This document shows, piece by piece, positions 11,298 through 22,298 of a DNA stretch of 64,000 nucleotides. Within the stretch, counting starts at the first letter, position 1. Every line of letters starts with the position of its first letter. The stretch is from the NCBI GenBank assembly GCA_963556145.1, contig OY744462.1, positions 7,750,001 through 7,814,000 on the forward strand, written 5' to 3'. Under the pieces are notes generated by a model. It saw nothing but the letters and a program-made list of their open reading frames with translations. It did not search any database and was not told where the DNA came from. Made by a program: the position numbers and the translations under genes. Source of the DNA: Hygrocybe punicea (lineage: Eukaryota; Basidiomycota; Agaricomycetes; Agaricales; Hygrophoraceae).

Positions 11298-11455
11298 TGG
11301 AGTGGTACCGAGGTACCACTCCGGGGGCTCACGCAGGACTCGAGGGAAAGGTCGACTGGATAGGAAGGATGGACTGACTACTACATCTGGAAGGCTACTA
11401 ACTAGGTCAAACCGTGGGAACCTGATCACGTGACTGACCAGGCACAACTACTACA
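11298..11455. repeat. 3' LTR of coding-free element copy 1
   Basis: By eye identical to the repeat at 9444-9601, followed by the duplicated CCGG. Confidence 0.88.
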
Positions 11456-12048
11456 CCGGCACTGCTGCTTCTGCTGTTGCTGCTGCTGCTGGCCATTGCC
11501 GTTGTCGTTGCCTGGTTGCCGTTGCCGTTGCTGCCGCTGGTGGTGGTGGTGGTGGTGGTGTTGCGGCTGTCCCGCGTCCGTTGGCATCGTGTTGGCGTTG
11601 GGATCCATTTTGTGCTGCGGTGGTGTGCTCACGATGTGGTCGCGGTCGAGTTTCCTGTAACAGATAATATTAGTAAAGTTAAGATAAATGATAAAACTTA
11701 CCTGTGTTCATGAACGCGACATTGTGTCGCGTTCATTGGCCTTGCGTTCAAGTTGTTGTTGTTGGTGAAGAAACTTCGTGTAATGGTCACATGATACCGT
11801 TTCACACGAAAAAAGTAAGTAAAGAAATATGAAAAACAAATGAAATAAATACCTTGAAAATATCCGCGTTCGCGGTTTGGATGCGGTTTGGAGCCATTCA
11901 GGAAATCTGGCAGGCCTCAAAACCTGGAACTGAACCTGCGGTCCGGTTCAGCACTTGGCTGAACTTAGACTGAACCTAGGGTTCGGTTCAGGGTTTGAAC
12001 CGGGTTTGGCTAGGTTCGGAACTGAACTACGGCAACACTAGCCCTGCG

Positions 12049-12839
12049 ATCATAGATGAGGGTGTCGGGGTGTCATTGTTCACCCGAATGCCCTTCCAGG
12101 CTTGGCATTAGTTCTGCATTGGGCACTCCTGCCTTGCTGCCTCTCACTCGGCATCATCACTCCCTTGTTGGCATTCTACGTGGGTCAGTTGGCCTGCATC
12201 CACGTTCGAGAGGCGGTTGTTGGCACCTGGGATGGGCAACCGCCGTCTCTCCCCTCAGACACGATTTCATGGCACTGGGGCACATTAATGCGTGTGCTGG
12301 GCATTGTCATTATCGTTCAGGGTGCTGGGAATCTCACCCCCTCATTTAAGGTGTCAGTGTAGGTCTCCCATCCTGCGTTCATGTTTTCGAGGTGGTTGAT
12401 GGTTTCCTGGGTATGCAGTGGTAGCCTCACCCCCTCGGATGTGATCCTGGATTCCTGGTGCTTCAATCATCAAATTGGGTCAGGTGCATGACACTGCTGT
12501 TGTTCTGGGCACTGAAGGCTTCTACCCTCGCTGAACCCGCTGGTGTTCTGGACAAGAGTGGGGAGTGGTTACTAAGTTGGTTTACCATGAAGAACAGACA
12601 GCAGGGGGACATACCGGGGCTGGAGAATGGGTGCACCACTTCTCCGGCCTTGCCAGCGGTTACCATCATCATCATCGAGTCATTGTTGCAGCGTTCTTGT
12701 AATTGCGGTTGACGTGGCTTGAGGTTGCCCCAGACTGCCTTTTTGGGATGGTTAACCATGGTTAACCGTGGTCCCAATGGTCCAGTCTGGTTTGAATAGC
12801 CATATTTGGGTTAACCATTGTTAACCATAACCAGACCGG
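12049..12839. other. Unassigned stretch ending in a hAT remnant
   Basis: No gene supported. The first 650 bp contain only degenerate, imperfectly repeated sequence. The last 120 bp (about 12720-12839) carry GGTTAACCATGG/GGTCTGG-type motifs like the hAT end at 59160-59300. They continue across the solo LTR into the terminal GGACCATGGCAACACTA at 14744-14760. Confidence 0.5.
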
Positions 12840-14741
12840 TGTCATGATCCAAAAAGGATTCGGATCAAAACATAGCAATATGCTGTCACTAGTCACCATC
12901 CCTACAGCACACATTACATTACAAGGACCATTTATACTGGAATGCCCCCATCTGCATATGGAGTAGAAAGGAATACCCTTATCTGCATATAGGACACACA
13001 GGAAATCCTTATCTGCACATAGGACATACATGAAACCCTTATCTATACAAGGGACATGCAAGGAAACCCTTATCTACAGAAGGGACATGCAAGAAAACCC
13101 TTATCTATGCAGAAGAAATGAAGGAATACCCTTATCTTAACTGATAAGGCCCCCAAAACATCTTATCAGAGGCCAAAGAAGCACAAGAAGCACAGCCACA
13201 TCCTTATCTCCAATCATAGAGATAACACATGCCACCCATCATTCCCTGATCAAGAAGCACATCACATTTCATATCAATTGATCAAATACAGCCCAGCCCA
13301 GATCTTATCTTTTTCTTAACTGATAAGGATACACACGTGGCATGGCATCAATTGATCAAGAAGCACAGCCTCAGGAAGATGATTCTAGAAGCATAGCCTG
13401 GCACAGCCCTTGCCTTTGATTCACACACCCAAGATTGGACCAGCAACATGACTCACTCCCATCAAATGTGACTCATTGGTCTATCCATGACAAATTATGA
13501 CCCTTATGACATACTCATGACCCCCCATGACTCATTATGACCACCCATGACTAATTATGACTATTTCTGACTCATTATGCCCCCTCCTTTGATTATAATA
13601 CCTATGTGACTCATTAATTGACTCTGTATGAGTCACAAACCCATGCCTTCCTTTCTTATGACTCCTTATGACTCATAACCCCCCCATGCCTTTCATCATT
13701 ATGACTCCTTATGAGTCATAAACCTATGCCTCTCCTCTATATGACTCCCTATGAGTCATATCCTATGCTCTCCATTTCATATACCATTCTATGACTCAGT
13801 ATGACTCCTGCTGTAGAATAGGTATATATAGAGCCCAGTTTCTGCTGGAGATGGCTCAGTCACCTAATCTGACAGGCCCAGTCACAGGACAGTCCCTCTC
13901 CCAGATTCTGATTCACCCCATCTGTATTTGTTTGTATTACCTACTTTGGTAGTAGCTAGTACCCAAATACCAATTGCAGTTCAAGTCATCATTCATTTGT
14001 TTAAGGATATCAATTGCAGTTATATTGATACTCCCTTATTACTTGTTTGATATATTTTCTTTGTGTTCTGTCACGTAGTACAGTCACATTCATCTTCTTT
14101 CAAGTTCTATTGATCATCACCAAAGATATCCCAGTACTTTATTCTGCACTAGTAGCCAATGTGCGTTTGAAGCTTCGGAATAAAGTCCGATATCTTGATT
14201 ATCAATTCTACTTGCCTATTGTTCAGTTCATTCATTCTGTACATAGTATTTTGTCACACCTCCCTTTTGTCTGACATCTACTGTTACATTGCCCATCGCC
14301 CATCATCTACCACCCATCGTCCATAATCTATCGCTCATCTCTGTTGTACCTCTGCTCATTGTATACTTGCTACTTGTATACTTGACTGTTGTACACTTGT
14401 TCATCTTACACTGTTCATACTTGCTTGAGTTATTATCCATCTATACTCTCACATACCTCTTGTCACTCAAAGTCTTTACCTTCAGTAGGGAAGACCTCAC
14501 TGTTCACTCATCCTCTATAAGTCATACATCTGACTTATATTATTGTCAAGTATTTGTTGTATCCCTCAAAGCTAACCTTTGATAGGATTCACACCACAAC
14601 CCAACCACCCAACAGGAATACCCCAGAGTTATTAAAGAGCTAAATCCTTGTTCCTAAAGGACAACAAGGTAATTTCCTGATCAACGACACACTCCGGAAA
14701 CCCTTGGTGTGGATTTGTTCAAACACTTCCCACACAAAACA
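12840..14741. mobile_element. Solo LTR (about 1.9 kb), probably Ty3/gypsy type
   Basis: Starts TGTCATGATCC and ends CACACAAAACA. The flanks carry a duplicated CCGG (12836-12839 and 14742-14745), or ACCGG if the end is set one base earlier. There is no internal coding region or second LTR, so it is best read as a solo LTR left by recombination. Inside are about five copies of a roughly 31-bp repeat containing CCCTTATCT (12960-13140), many GACTCATTATGA-type motifs (13490-13810) and a GTATATATAGAG box near 13822 that could be the LTR promoter. It sits inside an older hAT end: removing it joins CCAGACCGG to ACCATGGCAACACTA. Confidence 0.7.
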
Positions 14742-14760
14742 CCGGACCATGGCAACACTA
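14742..14760. mobile_element. Right terminal repeat of a hAT element split by the solo LTR
   Basis: Ends ATGGCAACACTA, the complement of the TAGTGTTGCC start used by other hAT-type elements here. A convincing left end with a matching target duplication was not found. Confidence 0.45.
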
Positions 14761-17200
14761 GCCCTATGTGTGTCTCGTTGATCCCCCCTGGTCCTCCTCA
14801 GAATATATTGTTGCCTGCTATTATCGTTGCCCGCTGTTCAATTATAGGCATAGGCAATTATCTGAAATGAAAAATAATATTATAAACATCAAGTTTACAT
14901 AATAATCTATGACGTTGATCTGACACGCTGGTTGAATCGAACCGCGGCCATTCCGCCAACCGTAATCGGCGAGTGAACTTAACAGTTTCAGCCCTGCCGG
15001 AGTTCGGCACGGCGATCTGTTAGATCGATCGATCGAAAAGCTTAATCGGCGAAAAACTTGAAAATAATCCAACCACGACTCCACAGATAGCTATCGCCCT
15101 TACCTCCAGCATTAATATTGTCACTAGCAGCTGCAAGAATTGGTTACTAAAACTGGTTTGTGCGGTATCTCTACAAAGCATCGCAACATCACTGATGAGA
15201 CCGACCAGGGCTCGTTTCCAGCAACCTTGGCAACAGAAATCTAGGCCAACAATTCTAATCGCTCACCACGGCGTTAGACGTTGCGACGGAGTCAGGTAGA
15301 TGGTCAGAAGTGAAGCTCGAGTCTCAGTTGCTGCAAGATGTGCACTCAGAGTTCCGAAGTATTCAATCTCCAATCAACTCGATCATGACCTAGATCATAG
15401 TAGATCATCGGGGATGCTTCTAATTGGCAATAAAGGCGTAAAACACCATTTTCCACTCAGTTTCGTCGATTCCTCAATCAGGAGTTCAATGCCTTCGCGC
15501 AATGGCAATCTTCTACTCTGGCGAAAGAAGGAATAAAAGGATTATTCAGGAAGGCCTTCACGCCGTAACGACCATCGTGTACCTACTAGTACCTCCCAAG
15601 ACATTCCTGTTCGGATGGACTCGACTCGGGCCTGTGAGTTTGAAGCCCTATATACTCTTATCGCGACATTGACTCAAGAAAAGGCAAGGTTCCCAGCCAA
15701 CTTACAACGCACACCGACGTGATGATTGCCCAGTCTCCAGGGAGCAAACTATATACAGATGAACCTGATACATTGGTGCCGTACTCGAATTGTGCTGTTA
15801 TGTACCAAATTCCCATGAGCAGGACCATTTTATTAGATTCCGTTCATCAACTTCCAACTTTCTGTGTGAACGTCAACGATATCTGATATCGGATGCCTGC
15901 CTGTGCAATAAGTATTGACAATTGGTTTCCGGTAAGGAGTTCGGCGGGTATAGATGTTGAAGGTACCCGCAGAACCCAACAACGTTAATGGGATGTATAG
16001 GAAGATCCAGGTAAGTTTTGTCCAAATCTTCGCTTCGATGAGAGATCTAGAGTGGTTTGCGTCCGCAAAAATCTGCATGTCAGGACCCCGCTCCCGAAAA
16101 GAATCTGCGTTGGGGGGATCATATTGCCTCATGCTGAACACCGGAATCATAGGCCTCGTAGGACTTGCTCGAAGCGGGCAAATGCGATTGGAGCAGACGA
16201 CCTGGATACCCGTTTCATAGCTTCTAGTGGTCCTAACATGAACCTGACAGAAACAAGGTAAGAACGTACCAGCATGATTGGTGAAACAGTTCCTTAATAA
16301 CGTCGAAAATGCGGGTGGTTTTTGAACCCAAAGTCACTCTTGAGCATAACCATAATCCAAAGTCGAAGCGGTTTTCGCCTGGTAGGGCTGACCGCGGACC
16401 CTTTCGGAGCATGTCCCCCAACAACTTGGTGACTGACTGCTGATCGTGTGGGTGGAACCCGATTAGAATCAAGGGGGGATCTACACGGTCAAGAATGAAA
16501 CCACACCGATGCAGAAGGAACTGTGGAACCAACACTTTCGTGGAAACCTCAAGCTCCTGACCGTCAGGATCCCTAAGGCTGGGGCGTGGGCATTTCTCTT
16601 TTGTCTTGACCAAGGTAAATATTTTTGACCAGGCAGACAACAGGGAACGAGACGACGGAGGTGTCACAATGCCCAGCCAGGCCCTCAGGCCTCAGCTTTG
16701 GAAGAGTAAACGACACGGTGATGAGAAAGCGACGTTCCGGGGCGACTCGCAGAGGCTTGGCTGCCCGAGTAAGGCCGCTAGCGAAAGACCAGCCAGGAGA
16801 TTTCAGATTTCAAGGCAGGCCTGGGGTCCAAAAGTGCGAAAGCAAAAACATCTTCTTAAGCGTTCGGAATTATTAATAAATGGTGGCGCGTAGCGGTCGT
16901 AATGGGATAGTTGCCGAGTGAATGACGGGTGAGAGCATAGCAGCCAGTATAGTCAGTACTACTAGTCACGCAAAAAGGTCCCAGATCTGGACGCTGTCAT
17001 CATTGAAGCTATATTGAAGTTCGATACAAGTCACGAAATTGTGAGAACTTGATACATACTTTTCTCTCTACTTGATTTAGTAATTGACCTTGCTCGCCAA
17101 CGGTGAAACCCCCTATTTTTCTCAAGTTTAAAACCACCTACCCATATTTCACTGTTGACATCCCATCAGCACAGACTCCAACTTGAAGTTGCCCCTGAAT
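14761..17200. other. Low-copy, CpG-containing region without a recognised gene
   Basis: This stretch shows none of the repeat families of the window, and its CpGs are not depleted. Splice-like signals occur on both strands (for example plus-strand GTAAGT at 16011 and GTAAGA at 16258), so a short multi-exon host gene may lie here. I could not assemble one with continuous phase or assign a family. Confidence 0.5.
15833..16667 (-). CDS. Possible two-exon gene of unknown function
   Basis: Two minus-strand open stretches, 16667-16233 (starts MTPPSSRSLLSAWSK) and about 16250-15833 (contains FRERGPDMQIFADANHS and a hydrophobic LTWIFLYIPLTLLGSAGTF that could be a membrane segment), are separated by GTACGT to GTCAG. 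The join is out of phase with the simplest intron, so either the boundaries are wrong or this is not one gene. I recognise no family. The region is low-copy, which is the main reason to list it; the plus strand also has open stretches here. Confidence 0.22.
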
Positions 17201-17208
17201 CGTTACCC

Positions 17209-17216
17209 TATAAAAG
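17209..17216 (+). promoter_or_regulatory. TATA box of the secreted-protein gene
   Basis: TATAAAAG lies 88 bp upstream of the ATG at 17304, followed by a pyrimidine-rich leader. Confidence 0.6.
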
Positions 17217-17303
17217 TGTCGGCGCTCTCTCGAATCCCCCAGAGCTGGTCTCTCAAACACACTCACGACATTGACACGAACCCTCTCTCTTTCCATCAGA
17301 ACC

Positions 17304-18401
17304 ATGCGTTTCACTTCGTTCTTCGCTGGCCTCAGCATTACCTTCACGTCTGCGATGCTCGTGATCTCTGCCCCCCTGCTGGTGAGCAGCTATCCGTGCC
17401 ACCGGCATAATCCTTCCAGAGTTATCTTTCACCATGGCATGTAGGTTAGGGACATCAACGCAGATCCAAATCATCTGATCATAAGGAGGTGCGTTCTTTC
17501 AACATCTGGACCTGTCCCCACATTCTGACAATACAACAAATCTCATTGCCGACAGCAGCATCCCGCTCTTGACGAAGCGGTCAAACCCGGTTGTAAGTAG
17601 CACGTATTCTGGCATATAAAACCCAGAGCTCAATCCTGCTTCCTCGCACCTACTTCTTGCAGGGGCCACCCACGCCAAGTACCAGAGTGACTTTGATCCT
17701 GCCTCCCGGCCCCAACGGCCTCAACGGCATTGACCCCAATCACACATTCCAATCCCGACCTCGATCCCCACCACCTCGGTCTCCGCCTGATACCAACGGC
17801 CCAAACGGCATAGACCCCGACGGCACTCTTCCCGACGGCACCTCATCCCCATCCTCATCCTCATCCCCACCTCCATCTGGGTCTCAGTCGCGTCATACCA
17901 ATGATGGCACCACATCCCCTGAGCCTCGTGGTAGGCCCAGAACAATGGACCCGCAGCCCAATTTCACTGCCAGGGGCCCTCGTCGTCAGCTCATGTCTCC
18001 ACCACCGGTAATTACATAACAAACCCCAAATGTTTCCCTCTCACATTTTCCTTCACAGGACCGACGGCGCCCGCGTTTGCTCAACGGCATTAGCGCCGTC
18101 CAATCGAGGTCTGAGCTTGGTAGGCATCGCATCGACCACTGGCGCAACACGCTCGGGGACAACGGCCCGGAGTTCAACCCTCCACCTCCGTCTCAGCCTG
18201 AGTCTCCGCCTCCACTTCTGGTAATTAATACTCACATAACCAAGCCCAAATGTTTCCCACTCACATTTTCCTTCACAGGACGTGTCTGGGCCTCACATCA
18301 ACGGTAATGGTGGCCTGGGATCACCGTCACCTCCTCGGTCTAGTTCTTCACCTCGGTCTCAGTCTTTACCGCCTCGCCAGCCACCGACACCCGAAGCCTG
18401 A
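17304..18401 (+). CDS. Small secreted proline-rich protein, five exons
   Basis: The ATG at 17304 opens MRFTSFFAGLSITFTSAMLV followed by ISAPLL, a good secretion signal with likely cleavage after ISA. A phase-consistent model has exons 17304-17440, 17556-17592, 17663-18007, 18059-18220 and 18279-18401, giving 267 residues. The alternative first donor GTGAGC at 17382 would break the downstream frame, so I prefer the later GTAGGT donor with moderate confidence. The mature protein is rich in Pro, Ser, Arg and Asn with repeated NGI motifs (LNGIDPN, PNGIDPDG, LNGISAV). Introns 3 (51 bp) and 4 (58 bp) are nearly the same sequence, so an exon-intron module was duplicated. A TATA box at 17209 and intact CpGs fit a live host gene. 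No enzyme domain is visible; an apoplastic or cell-wall role would be a guess. Confidence 0.62.
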
Positions 18402-18623
18402 GAAGCGTCAGACATCACAACCACAGGAAAGAAGGATGTAGCTCAGGAGAGCATTGAGGTGGCAGGGAGCTGTGGTGTGATATGCACTGAAGACTTGTTT
18501 ACTACCCGTTCTTATGGTAGATGTCTTATAATGTATTGCAAATATTTCTGATTCACGAAGATTCAGACAGCTAAGTTTAAATTTGTACAACCGCACTTAT
18601 ATCTCTACTAGTAATCAAGGCTT
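18402..18623. other. 3' flank of the secreted-protein gene
   Basis: AT-rich; no further gene or repeat seen before the DIRS terminal repeats. Confidence 0.5.
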
Positions 18624-18738
18624 TATCAAGCACCTCTCGAAAGCGATAACCGAATGCGGCCTTGCCCTGAAACAGCGGGAAGGCCCGGAATTTGAAAGTA
18701 TGTAATACACGAGAAGAAACGGCGGTGCTAAAAGCTAA
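18624..18738. repeat. DIRS terminal direct repeat, outer copy
   Basis: Shares GCGGCCTTGCCCTGAAACAG and flanking sequence with 18864-18978, with few differences. Paired direct repeats at one end are expected for DIRS/PAT split repeats; the matching 5' copies were not identified. Confidence 0.6.
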
Positions 18739-18863
18739 TTACTAAGGCCCGGGTATTATAATCTGAGATTATTCATGAGATTATTTACACTATCCCAACT
18801 TGTGCCAAGTCACGCTTCCTCTTTTGGATCTTGCTGATCAGCTGACTCTAATCAAGCACTTTC
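18739..18863. other. Spacer between the DIRS repeats, with a MITE-like end
   Basis: Holds TAAGGCCCGGGTATTATAAT followed by CTGAGATTATTC, which resembles the complement of the sequence at 38289-38320 (GGGATTATAATCTGAGATTATT read on the minus strand in two steps). It is probably a fragment of an AT-rich MITE family; complete ends were not found. Confidence 0.3.
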
Positions 18864-18978
18864 AGTTTTTTGGTGAAAGAGATAACCGAACGCGGCCTTG
18901 CCCTGAAACAGCGGCAAGGCCCGGAATTTGATAAGTATGTAATACATGAGAAGAAACGGTGTGGTGCTAACAGCTAAG
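18864..18978. repeat. DIRS terminal direct repeat, inner copy
   Basis: Second copy of the repeat at 18624-18738; it lies 3' of the recombinase gene on the minus strand. Confidence 0.6.
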
Positions 18979-19188
18979 GAAATTGGTAGGAGAGGGTAGA
19001 GAATGGGTGGAGTAAAAATGTGGAGTAAAGGGATCGTCCGAGGTACAACACAACGACGCGAAAGGTCCAATAAAAGGGTGAGAGAAATGTGTCTGTGGGA
19101 TACGAAATAAAAGGCAGTGAAAAGTGTCCGGGAAAAGTACGGAGATGAAATTGTGAGCCTGGAAGGGCGATGGTGAGCACTGGTTGCA

Positions 19189-20199
19189 TCAGCGACGCGC
19201 AAATAAGAAGGCGGCTTGCAGAGTCGGATGTTTCTGGACGTAGATCTGCCAAGTGTCGGAAGCCCAATGGCTGATGCATTGGATCAGGTAAGGCGGAACA
19301 CCAGCAGAGGCAAGGTCAGTGGCCCTGCTGGAGCAGAGAGAGTGGCCACCGATCGATGGGTCCGGAAAATGGGAGCGCAAGCGGCGGAGGAACCAAGAAC
19401 GGGTGGGGAGAGAGCCGTCTGAGTGGAGAAAAAGTTCAGCGTGGAAAGGGAAAAGTCGGTCGCGCAACTCGAGGTAATGGGTGAACAGAAGCAGGGGGTT
19501 GTCTGGAGTCGTAGTATGGTGGAGCAGAATGTGGGAACCTTCGAAGAAACGGTCCGCCTTGTGGCCCGGAAGGAAGAAGTCGAAGGACTGATCATGGAGG
19601 GTTACCGACCCGTGCATAATGACCTTGCGGTAGTCTTGGAGATGAAGTGCGTCCGGCCAAACAAGTTCACCGAGGCAGAGAAGGCCATGGAAAGCCGTTG
19701 AGGTCAGAGCAACGAAGAGCGCATCGTTATAAGAGGGGTGGGCAAGGTAAGAGGTGCAGAGGGAGGAGAGTTCGGTCCGGGAGAGGGCACGTTTGTGGGT
19801 GACGGCTGTTGAGTGGAGTTTCTTGCAACCCACAAGCGTTTTGGAAACAAGGTGGTGGCGACGGAGAGCGCGGACGTCTGGGTAGAACGGTTCAAGTTGG
19901 TTGCAGATACCGGAGAGGTAGTTGTCGACAGATTGGGGTTTGATATGGAAACACATGTACACTATGTAGTAACTGAATGTGTCCACCGTTGCCGCTGGGG
20001 AGAAGTGGTGGTCGGAGCAGAAACAAAGGTAAGATTCGAGAGCGGAAGAATATGCAGCGGCCGTACTGGGTTCGATAGCGCAACCCATCACGATTGCCCG
20101 TTCGTGTTGCAACCACGAGATCGGCCAAGGTTCCCGATGGGGTTGCCTGGCTGAACGGGTTGTCATGTTCATAATGGTACTGCCCCCAGCGGAAGGCAA
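19189..20199 (-). pseudogene. DIRS tyrosine recombinase, catalytic arginines lost
   Basis: A 336-residue open frame of the phage-integrase/XerD fold that would carry out strand exchange of the circular element copy. The N-terminal core-binding part (SAYSSALESYLCFCSDH) and the catalytic part are present. In this family the first catalytic Arg sits in an RLGEL-type box and the second in a GHSLR box. Here the boxes read LLCLGELVWPD and GHSLCSSRATDLA, so both arginines are Cys (TGC where CGC is expected). The C-terminal ISHWASDTWQIYVQKHP keeps the tyrosine but has Gln where Arg is usual. The frame is open, yet the enzyme should be inactive. It overlaps the pol frame by about 31 bp. Confidence 0.8.
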
Positions 20200-20961
20200 G
20201 GGGGTTCAAAAGAGACAATGCGCATCATAGGCGCAACGTAGTGGATGACGTTGTTGCGGCCACGTGAGAGTGCATCCGCGATGACGTTGTCGGTACCAGG
20301 TATGTGGAAGATGCGGAACTGAACATTGAAGGGGATGGAGAGGTCGACGGCAGCCATCAGGATGGGGTTGTGGGAGGGTTGGGCACGCAGAGTGTTGAAG
20401 ATGTCGACTGTGTTGGAGTTGTCAGTAAAGAGGGCAACGCGGGAAGGGAGGGGACGGATGTTGACGAGGGTGTAGTGAAGTGTGGAAAGAATGGCGAGGG
20501 CCTCGAGATAAGAAATTCGGTTATCCGGGACGTTGCAAAGACACTGGTGACTGTTAATGAGTCGTGGGGACCAGAAACCCATCCCCATTAGGCATGCATC
20601 GGAAAACAAGGTAAAGTCGGCATCCGATGAAGACCACGCGACGGAGGAAATGAGATGGACACCAGTGGAGGCCTTGACGTGTGTCGCAATCCAGGAGAGT
20701 TCGTGGACGACAGTGGAGTTCACCCAGAGGCGCTTGTGGGGAACGGACTTCCCAGCCATCTTGTGGTAGAGGGAGGACAGGCCAGGCCGTAGGAGGGGGT
20801 AAACATTGAGGGCCCAGTTGACCCAGCCCACCATAGGTTGAAAATTGCGTAAGGGGTACCGGGGGCCAGGAGTCGCAAAGGTACGCAGCGCCACCAGGAG
20901 CTCCACCTGGCGGTCGGGTGGCATAGTAATGGTGAGGGCATTGGGATCCACCTGGAAGCCA

Positions 20962-21537
20962 TAGTGATGCCGAACCCGGTTTGAACCGCGAACCGAACCG
21001 GAAGTTCGGTTCTGGTTCAGCCATTTGGCTGAACTGAACCGCTGGTTCAGTTTGCGGTTCTGGCACTGACATGCGGTTCAAACCGCGTTCAAACACAGTT
21101 CAAACCGCGAACCGTAATGTATAGTTACCTACGTAGATACTCATTTAGATACTTAATTTTTCACATTTTTTTCTATGCAGTCACCTGAACTTAGGTCATG
21201 TGACCTTAAACATACGCGTGAAACACTAACTTGAACGTTACTCAACAACCACGGTAAGTAACGGCCTGATACTATATTTTACTGACATTTTATTACATAG
21301 AACAGCCCCCCGTGGCCCACCTTGACCACATAAAGAAGGCACCCGCGGTCAACTCCACCCAACAACCTCCCTCGCATTCCAACGCGAGTCAGAGTGAATC
21401 GATGGCAGCAGCGGCAGCAGCAGCAATGGCAGTGGCAACACCACATACCACCACCCCGACGACGACGACGACGACGGCCAAATGACGACGACGATGACGG
21501 CCAAATGACGACGACGACGACGGCCAAATGACCGCAA

Positions 21538-21575
<38 letters not shown>

Positions 21576-22298
21576 GCAACGGCAACAGCAGCAGCGGCAG
21601 CGGCAACGGCAACAGCAGCAGCAGCAGCAGCAGCGCAGCGGCAACGGCAGCAGCAGCAGCAGCAGCAGCAGAGCAACACCGGCGGCAGCAGCCAGGTACG
21701 TCCCCCAAATCCAGTCCCAACGACATCGGCTAACGAGGGGAATGGACGAGGCGACGACGAAGACCCACCTCACGAACACGCCCTAGCCACGTCAATTGAT
21801 GTGCAGACACCCATAGGAAGTCCCCAGCCCCATCCAACCTCGCGAAAACAGACGGAGCGCGTCAATTGACGTGCCCTGTTCTTCGCAAGGTCATCAGCAC
21901 GCGTGGACGCCCATGGAAAGTCCCCGGCCCCATCCAACCTCACGAAAACAGAAGGAGCGTGTCAATTGACGCGTCCCCATTCTTTGCGAGGTAGGTAGCA
22001 CGCGCGGATGCCCATGGGAAGTGCCTGGCCCCAACCCAACCTCGCAAAAACAGACGGAGCCCCCCCATCTACCTCGTGAGGGTGACAGCCACGTCAATTG
22101 ACGCGCGTCTGGCCCACGCAAGGTATTTGGAGGTGGGTTCGCGGTTCGAACCGCGTTTGAATGCAGACTGAACGCCGTGAAACCGTTCGACACGGTTCCG
22201 GTTCGGGTTTGGCATTTCGCTGAACCGAACCATCGGTTCCGGTTCCGGTTTTTCAAAAATAGCGAAAAACCGGACCGAACCGAACTTCGGCAACACTA
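20962..22298. mobile_element. hAT-ended non-autonomous element E3, inside DIRS pol
   Basis: Begins TAGTGATGCCGAACCC and ends CGAACTTCGGCAACACTA. The 8-bp target duplication GGAAGCCA is perfect (20954-20961 and 22299-22306). Subterminal blocks (20965-21110 and 22130-22290) are full of GAACCG/CGGTTC motifs with intact CpGs. An intron-like segment at 21254-21300 (GTAAGT to CATAG) precedes a CAG/CGA/CAA trinucleotide zone (21400-21690), then a cluster of CAATTG palindromes. No transposase. Open frames of Ala/Gln/Thr runs come from the trinucleotides. Confidence 0.9.
21758..22124. repeat. Tandem cluster of CAATTG palindromes in E3
   Basis: Full palindromes at 21837-21891, 21937-21992 and 22071-22124, plus a partial one near 21765-21810. 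Each has arms of the type ACCTCGCGAAAACAG and a GCGTCAATTGACG core. The first two are separated by about 45 bp of conserved spacer containing GACGCCCATGG, giving a unit of roughly 100 bp. Confidence 0.8.

Larger units (their letters stand above)
9444..11455. mobile_element. Coding-free LTR element, copy 1 (TRIM/LARD-like)
   Basis: A 2.0-kb element with two 158-bp direct terminal repeats that appear identical. Each starts TG, ends CA and has a perfect 4-bp target duplication CCGG (9440-9443 and 11456-11459). No gag, protease, reverse transcriptase or integrase is visible in any frame. The interior is very GC-rich with degenerate modules repeated at about 285 bp (for example the blocks starting GTGACGTGGCGCGTGG at 10420 and 10709). 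I see no tRNA-type primer site after the left LTR and no clear polypurine tract before the right one. Identical LTRs imply a recent insertion into E2. Long minus-strand open frames (up to 255 residues, Pro/Arg/His-rich) overlap each other in different frames and look like a base-composition effect. Confidence 0.85.
8909..12040. mobile_element. hAT-ended non-autonomous element E2, carrying an LTR element
   Basis: Terminal repeats are TAGTGTTGCCGAAGTTCAGT at 8909 and, at 12040, an end closing ACTACGGCAACACTA. The 8-bp target duplication GCCCTGCG is perfect (8901-8908 and 12041-12048). Without the LTR element at 9444-11455 it is about 1.1 kb, like E1, E3 and E5. Subterminal zones (8920-9060 and 11880-12035) are packed with GGTTC/GAACC motifs. 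Relative to E3 and E5 it is inverted: the intron-like segment is on the minus strand at 11701-11655 (GTAAGT to ACAG), and the GCTGCTGCC-rich blocks at 9168-9440 and 11457-11580 are CAG/GGC-type repeats on the minus strand. No transposase is encoded. Confidence 0.88.

Noticed and set aside
21389..21869. Poly-Ala, poly-Gln and Cys-rich open frames in E3 (and the like in E2, E4, E5)
   Set aside because: Products of CAG/CAA/CGA trinucleotide runs read in several frames; no sign of constraint on one frame.
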